Origin: Candidatus Omnitrophota bacterium
GTDB lineage: Bacteria; Omnitrophota; Gorgyraeia; 2-01-FULL-45-10
NCBI GenBank assembly: GCA_028715345.1
Contig: JAQUSB010000011.1
Coordinates: 1 to 54,047 of the forward strand
Length of the DNA stretch: 54,047 nucleotides
Reading direction: 5' to 3'
The position numbers were made by a program, and so were the translations under genes. A model generated the notes under the pieces. The model had not been told where the DNA came from. It saw only the letters and a list, made by a program, of their open reading frames with translations, and did not search any database. This document shows positions 49,262-54,047 of this stretch, piece by piece. How positions within the stretch are numbered: the first letter of the stretch is position 1; each line of letters begins with the position of its first letter.

Positions 49262-50689
49262 ATGTTCCATTCCCTAAAAAGAACAGCGCTCGGTATCCTT
49301 TCCATAATCTCTTTTATCCTCTCGACGATCCTCTTCTATAAGATACCGTACGGCCACGGGGCCCCTGCGGTATTTTACGCGGATCTGGTCAGTTCTATAA
49401 TTTTCTCCTACAATATCGCGGTATTTTTCGCATGGGTGGGTTTCGGCATGATCTTCGGGATCGGCATGGCCGCCCTTTCGATAGCGCTGGTACTGCTCCT
49501 GAACCTCAGGGTCGGGCTTCCCGGCCATTCCGCCCTCGTATTGCCGTTCCTCCTGACCGCGTTTTTCGGTTTTTTGTACTGGCGCGCCCGCAACAGGCTC
49601 AATGACGCGTATCGCCTGAAGATGGAAAAAGCCGGGGAGAATATAAATATAATTTCTAACGGTATAGAGGACAGCAGGAAGGGCATATTTTCTGTCGAAG
49701 AAAAACTTAAAAGGTACGCCGTCCTGAAGGGCGTGATAGATTCGTTCAGTTCGCAGCTCCTGTTCGACGACGTAACGAAGCTCATAATGGAAAAGACGAA
49801 TAAGACCATCGGTAAGCCCGGCAGGGTGCTGCTCTTCCTCGTCGATACCGAGAAGCAGGAACTGATGCTTTCGGCTTCGCGGGGCGCCGAACGCGTAACC
49901 GCGAAGAAGGGCGATCTTTTCGACAGATGGGTATTGAAGAACAGGAAATCCCTCATAGTGGAGGACGTGGTCACCGATTTCAGGTTCTCTACCGACAAAC
50001 AAGGCGACCTCAAGAAGATATTCAGGTCGCTGATAGCCACGCCGCTTGTCAGCGGCGACAAGGTGATAGGGATATTGAGGATGGACAGCGCCCGTAAGGT
50101 CGCCTATACACAGGACGACCTCAGGCTGCTCGATATAATAGCCGACCTGGGCGCGATCTCCATAGAAAATGCGCTCCTTTATGCCAGGACGCAGGAGCTG
50201 GCGATAATCGATTCTATGACCGGGCTTGCCGTCAGGAGGTATTTTCTCGAGCGCCTCCATGCGGAGGTCAAACGCACGGCCATGAAAAAGGGCAAGATGT
50301 CGCTCGTCATGCTCGACATAGACCATTTCAAAAAATATAACGACCAGTTCGGCCATGCCGCGGGCGATATCATATTGAAGCACATAGCGAAGACGATAAA
50401 TTCGATGATCAGGGAAGGCGACATAGCGGCCAGGTACGGCGGGGAAGAGATAGTCATAATGCTATGCGGCAGGAGCAAGAATGAAGCGGCCCTGGAGGCG
50501 GAAGAGATACGCAAAGCAGTTAAGGAGAGCCCCATCATGCTCAGGAGGCATAGCGCGGACGTTACCGTTTCTATGGGAGTATCCGGCTATCCCGAGGACG
50601 CATCTTCAGCCGAAGCGCTCATAAGGTTAGCCGATGAAAGGCTTTATAAGGCAAAAGCGCAGGGGAGGGACAGAGTTTGCTCAGCCTGA
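49262..50689 (+). CDS. membrane GAF-GGDEF diguanylate cyclase
   Basis: 475 residues. Four or more N-terminal hydrophobic segments (about 10-110), a coiled coil, a GAF domain (150-300), and GGDEF domain 310-475 with MLDIDHFKKYNDQFGHAAGD and active-site RYGGEEIVIM, so GGEE is intact. Should make c-di-GMP. The next gene starts within its 3' end, giving a tandem GGDEF pair. Confidence 0.92.
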   Translation: MFHSLKRTALGILSIISFILSTILFYKIPYGHGAPAVFYADLVSSIIFSYNIAVFFAWVGFGMIFGIGMAALSIALVLLLNLRVGLPGHSALVLPFLLTAFFGFLYWRARNRLNDAYRLKMEKAGENINIISNGIEDSRKGIFSVEEKLKRYAVLKGVIDSFSSQLLFDDVTKLIMEKTNKTIGKPGRVLLFLVDTEKQELMLSASRGAERVTAKKGDLFDRWVLKNRKSLIVEDVVTDFRFSTDKQGDLKKIFRSLIATPLVSGDKVIGILRMDSARKVAYTQDDLRLLDIIADLGAISIENALLYARTQELAIIDSMTGLAVRRYFLERLHAEVKRTAMKKGKMSLVMLDIDHFKKYNDQFGHAAGDIILKHIAKTINSMIREGDIAARYGGEEIVIMLCGRSKNEAALEAEEIRKAVKESPIMLRRHSADVTVSMGVSGYPEDASSAEALIRLADERLYKAKAQGRDRVCSA

Positions 50690-51990
50690 AGATCCTGTAT
50701 ATAATTTTTCTTATCATGACGCCGCTGTCGTATTCTTACCTGTCGTATAAGAGCGTGATCGCCTCGGCCGTCGTCATTATACCGGCCATCATCTTTATAT
50801 GCGGCATAGACCCGCTGAACGCGTTCCTGGCCGCCGTAGTCTTCGCAGCTTTCCAGTCGGGGGCCATAGCCGCCAAAGATATTATCGACGAAGAACGCCG
50901 GGATCTCGAGTACGAACTGGATGCCGAGGAAAATAAGAAGGGCGGGCTTCTCGAAAAGCTCGGGGCGCTGGAAGCGGAAGAGCGCGAGATAAAAGAAGAC
51001 GAACTGATGATAGTGAATTTATTCGAGATAACGAGAAAGATGTCGGCCAATCTCAAATTCATAGATATATTCAACGTCTTCAGCGCTTTCCTCAAGGGCA
51101 ATTTTTCCTTTACGAAATGCGACCTCTTGACATTGAACCGCGAAGATATAAAGAACCCGCGCCTTGAGAAGATATACAGCGTATGGCAGGAGACGAGCCC
51201 GGGGGTTTCGAAGCAGATAACGAATTACGACAAGCTCATAAAGAATTTCCTGCACGACCCCCGCAAGATACACGCGTCGAAAAGTTCAGGGGAGAAGGTC
51301 ATGGAGGATATGGGCGTCGAGGACCCGGATGTGAAGACGTTCACGGCCGTTCCTCTTTTGAGCGATAATGTGCTCGCGGCGATACTGACGGTCGAGGACC
51401 TGCCCACGGAGGAACTCGAGAAATTCCTGATACTTTCGATGCAGTTCGCGCTCGAGATAAAGAAAGTCCTGCTGTATGAAACGGTGGAGAAGCTTGCCAT
51501 AACGGATTCTCTGACAGGCCTCTACCTGCGCAGGTATTTTTACGAGCGTCTCGATGAGGAATTGCAGCGTTCGCGCCGGTATAAATTCGAGTTCGCGTTC
51601 CTCATGATCGACATAGACGACTTCAAGAAAGCGAACGATACGTACGGCCATCTCGTCGGAGACGTCATCTTAAAAGAGCTGGGCAGGCTGATAAAAGAAG
51701 GCGTGCGCGAGATCGATCTCGTCTCAAGGTACGGCGGCGAAGAATTTGCCATAGTCCTGCCCGAGACGAGCCGCGAGGGCGCGATGCTCGTAGCGGAAAG
51801 ATTGAGAAAGAAGATAGCCGGCCATCTCTTCAGGGCGTATGACGAAACCCTTAATATAACGGTAAGTATAGGCGTTTCCATCTATCCGGAAGATTCGGAC
51901 GATGCCGATAACCTCATAGAAAAGGCCGATATAGCCATGTATAACGCGAAAAAAATGGGCAAAAATGTTGTATGTAAATACAAAGCGTAG
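50677..51990 (+). CDS. GAF-GGDEF diguanylate cyclase, second copy
   Basis: 437 residues from TTG 50677 (GGGGAGG 8 nt upstream). Two to three hydrophobic helices (about 1-70), coiled coil, GAF-like region, then GGDEF with LMIDIDDFKKANDTYGHLVGD and RYGGEEFAIVLPE, active-site GGEE intact. Overlap of 13 nt with the first cyclase suggests co-translation and perhaps a functional partnership. Its product could be read by the riboswitch at 1783. Confidence 0.92.
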   Translation: MLSLKILYIIFLIMTPLSYSYLSYKSVIASAVVIIPAIIFICGIDPLNAFLAAVVFAAFQSGAIAAKDIIDEERRDLEYELDAEENKKGGLLEKLGALEAEEREIKEDELMIVNLFEITRKMSANLKFIDIFNVFSAFLKGNFSFTKCDLLTLNREDIKNPRLEKIYSVWQETSPGVSKQITNYDKLIKNFLHDPRKIHASKSSGEKVMEDMGVEDPDVKTFTAVPLLSDNVLAAILTVEDLPTEELEKFLILSMQFALEIKKVLLYETVEKLAITDSLTGLYLRRYFYERLDEELQRSRRYKFEFAFLMIDIDDFKKANDTYGHLVGDVILKELGRLIKEGVREIDLVSRYGGEEFAIVLPETSREGAMLVAERLRKKIAGHLFRAYDETLNITVSIGVSIYPEDSDDADNLIEKADIAMYNAKKMGKNVVCKYKA

Positions 51991-52004
51991 TATAATGAGG
52001 CCTT

Positions 52005-52655
52005 ATGCGATTATTTATAGATACGGCTAATATAAACGAAATACGCGAAGCTAATGCCATAGGTATAATAGACGGAGTCACCACAAATCCTTCTCTCATA
52101 GCGAGGGAGGGGCGCGACTTCGTCGCAGTGGTAAAAGAAATATGCTCGATCGTCGACGGGCCGATTTCGGCAGAAGTGATAGGCTTGAAGTGCGACGAGA
52201 TGATCAAAGAAGCTGCTGTCCTTGCCAAGATACATAAGAATATAGTCATAAAAATACCTCTTATAGCAGAAGGGCTTAAGGCTGCGAAGATATTATCTAA
52301 GGACGGGATAAAGACCAACCTGACGCTCTGTTTTTCCCCCACGCAGGCGCTCCTGGCCGCCAAGGCGGGCGCTACCTATGTAAGCCCGTTCATAGGCAGG
52401 CTGGACGACATAAGCCTGACCGGGATGGACCTTATCAGGGATATCAAGACGATATACACTAATTATTCTTTCAAGACGCAGGTTATAGTAGCCAGCGTAA
52501 GGAACCCTCTGCATGTCCTAGACGCCGCCAAGATCGGGGCGGACATCGCGACCGTGCCTTACGCCACTCTGATGGCTTTGATGAAGCACCCTCTTACAGA
52601 TATCGGCCTGAATAAATTTTTAGAGGACCACAAGAAGATACCGTCCAAAAAATGA
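52005..52655 (+). CDS. transaldolase, short TalC/Fsa type
   Basis: 216 residues. [49 protein letters not shown] with the Schiff-base lysine in [39 protein letters not shown], and [28 protein letters not shown]. This is the short family of transaldolase/fructose-6-phosphate aldolase; the active tyrosine/lysine pattern does not decide between them by eye. It overlaps lptD by 4 nt. Confidence 0.93.
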   Translation: MRLFIDTANINEIREANAIGIIDGVTTNPSLIAREGRDFVAVVKEICSIVDGPISAEVIGLKCDEMIKEAAVLAKIHKNIVIKIPLIAEGLKAAKILSKDGIKTNLTLCFSPTQALLAAKAGATYVSPFIGRLDDISLTGMDLIRDIKTIYTNYSFKTQVIVASVRNPLHVLDAAKIGADIATVPYATLMALMKHPLTDIGLNKFLEDHKKIPSKK

Positions 52656-54047
52656 TAAAGCCAAAACAAAATTCCGCGAAATATTTTAAAGTAATGATCG
52701 CCTTCCTCTTGATATCAAGTAATGCCGAGCTTGCCTTTCCGGTCCAATCGTCCGATGAGATAGCCGTCCAGGCTCCCAAAGAACCCATCGTGGTGAACGG
52801 CGATAACGTCGAATATTTCCAGGAAAAGAAGATGGTCACCGGGACGGGAAATATATCCATAAAATACAAAGACATAGAACTTACCTGCGACAAGATCACT
52901 GTATACCTCGACACGAGAGAATCTATAGCCGAAGGCAATGTCAAAGTGACGCAGAAGGGCGCCTATTTTACGGGCGAAAGGATGAACTATAACTTCGATA
53001 CCAGGAAAGGTACCGTCCTCCAGGCCAGGCTTTCCTCCAATCCTTTGTACGGCAAGGCCGAACAGGTGGATAAGGTCGAGAATAAGGACACTTACAAGCT
53101 GGAGAGGGGGTATGTGAGCACGTGCGACCTGGAAAATCCGCACTACAGGCTGCAGGCGCGCCACGTAGAGATATTCCTTAACGATAAAGTCATCGCGAAA
53201 CACATAGTCCTGTATATAGGGAAGATCCCCGTCATGTATTTCCCTTATTATGTCCAGTACCTGAGACAGTATAAAGGTTATATAACGGTGATCCCCGGCA
53301 GAAAAAGCGAATGGGGTTATTACGTATTGAACAGCTACAGGTATCAGCTCAATAATGCGTTGAAGGGCGACCTGATGCTCGATTACAGGACGAAAGACGG
53401 GCTCGGCCTGGCCGGCGGCGTGAACAATTACCACGACTTCGGAAAGATGGGCAAAGGCGCTTTCAAATTTTATTATACGAAAGAGAACGGCGATGGGGAC
53501 GATAACGACCATCGAGGCGAGATAGAAAGAAGATACCGTTATCAGCTGCGCCACTATTGGGACATGGGCGAGGGTACCGATACCACGGCGCTTCTGGAAT
53601 TCAATAAACTGAGCGACCCGGACGTTATAAAGGATTATTTTTATAATGAATACGAAGAGATCGGGGATAACCCCGACAATTACCTCACTTTCATAACCGC
53701 CAAACAGGAATACACCTCGCAATTTTTAATGAGAGCGCGTTTCAATAAATTCCAGTCGGTCGTCGAACGCCTGCCGGAGTATAAAATAAATATCAACAAT
53801 ATGCGGCTTTTTAAAGATATCCCCCTGTATTATACAGGTGCCGCCAGCGGCGTATATCTCAGGCAGATGCTGCCGGCTAACGGGACCGTCATAAAGCCGA
53901 CGGAGGTCGGGCGTGTCGACGTCAATAACCAGATCTCGTATGCAATGCAATTTTTCAGGACGCTGAACATAACCCCGTTCGTCGGCACGGAAGATACTTA
54001 TTATTCCAGGACGGCCGGCGGAGAGACCAACGTAATAAGGACGGTCC
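52652..54047 (+). CDS. lptD: LPS-assembly protein LptD, 5' part (truncated by window end)
   Basis: The frame begins at ATG 52652 overlapping the transaldolase stop and is open to the end of the window (465 codons). Signal peptide ([18 protein letters not shown]), an LptA/OstA-like N-terminal domain ([36 protein letters not shown] and [18 protein letters not shown]), then the OM barrel region ([43 protein letters not shown]). It translocates LPS to the outer leaflet, so the cell has an outer membrane. Confidence 0.92.
   Translation, partial: MIKPKQNSAKYFKVMIAFLLISSNAELAFPVQSSDEIAVQAPKEPIVVNGDNVEYFQEKKMVTGTGNISIKYKDIELTCDKITVYLDTRESIAEGNVKVTQKGAYFTGERMNYNFDTRKGTVLQARLSSNPLYGKAEQVDKVENKDTYKLERGYVSTCDLENPHYRLQARHVEIFLNDKVIAKHIVLYIGKIPVMYFPYYVQYLRQYKGYITVIPGRKSEWGYYVLNSYRYQLNNALKGDLMLDYRTKDGLGLAGGVNNYHDFGKMGKGAFKFYYTKENGDGDDNDHRGEIERRYRYQLRHYWDMGEGTDTTALLEFNKLSDPDVIKDYFYNEYEEIGDNPDNYLTFITAKQEYTSQFLMRARFNKFQSVVERLPEYKININNMRLFKDIPLYYTGAASGVYLRQMLPANGTVIKPTEVGRVDVNNQISYAMQFFRTLNITPFVGTEDTYYSRTAGGETNVIRTV

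Noticed and set aside
49274-50383. Open frame of 369 codons on the minus strand
   Set aside because: Antisense to the first GGDEF gene, whose conserved motifs fix the plus strand; the composition (many Y, H, R) is typical of shadow frames in GC-rich codons.
52715-53722. Open frame of 335 codons on the minus strand
   Set aside because: It is a shadow of lptD, which reads clearly on the plus strand with signal peptide and OstA-type domain and runs off the window.
1-54047. CRISPR arrays, rRNA, tRNA genes
   Set aside because: No regularly spaced identical repeats, no rRNA cores and no tRNA T-loop motifs with matching acceptor stems were noticed on reading both strands.

Overview
The window reads as bacterial chromosome from a Gram-negative, probably anaerobic, uncultured-type lineage. 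A truncated lptD at the right edge and type IV pilus alignment genes at the left edge imply an outer membrane. TTG/GTG starts, pairs of ferredoxin-MinD ATPases, a DHS-like protein and DUF5320/NifX genes fit candidate phyla such as Omnitrophota. That placement is inference; no rRNA or tRNA is present to test it.

Layout. 1-1.0 kb: end of a pilN-like gene, pilO-like, a lone receiver. 1.2-5.3 kb: DUF488, a GEMM/c-di-GMP-I-type riboswitch with its own promoter and two terminators, a CorA-like transporter, an OmpR-type two-component pair and another receiver. 5.3-10.8 kb: a polyamine cluster (homospermidine synthase, deoxyhypusine-synthase-like enzyme, agmatinase, pyruvoyl arginine decarboxylase, with rnk and small genes), closed by a terminator. 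Together these give arginine -> agmatine -> putrescine -> homospermidine. 11.1-34.2 kb: a composite island inside the 5' end of miaB. The reading frame MRKVFIKTFGCQM overlapping the tspO stop at 11570 looks like the 5' end of a miaB gene whose body resumes at 34.2 kb. Three more decayed miaB 5' ends (12326, 15200, 15976) each follow a different cargo segment, which suggests repeated insertion at one site. Cargo includes a GNAT, a PurL-like protein, a UDG-like protein, DUF1905, DUF5666, a membrane methyltransferase, and a Fur-controlled iron/Fe-S module (16.1-23.0 kb).

23.1-34.2 kb is the youngest module. It holds a LexA-like repressor, a TdeIII-like restriction-modification pair, HTH proteins, a prim-pol/helicase, novel small proteins and a large serine recombinase whose 3' end lies inside miaB and supplies miaB with its start region. 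A 17-bp sequence upstream of lexA recurs (16/17) in the promoter of the HTH-recombinase operon, so mobility may be damage-induced. No conjugation or capsid genes were seen, so it resembles a satellite or mobilisable island.

34.1-54.0 kb is housekeeping DNA: miaB-SPOR-miaA-hflX, a CIRCE-controlled hrcA-grpE-dnaK, dnaJ, FmdB, DUF1015, corrinoid protein, accD, ABC ATPase, two tandem GAF/GGDEF proteins, transaldolase and lptD. An AT-rich orphan PD-(D/E)XK nuclease gene plus a MITE-like inverted repeat sit between dnaK and dnaJ. Gene families were assigned by motif recognition only; no searches were run.
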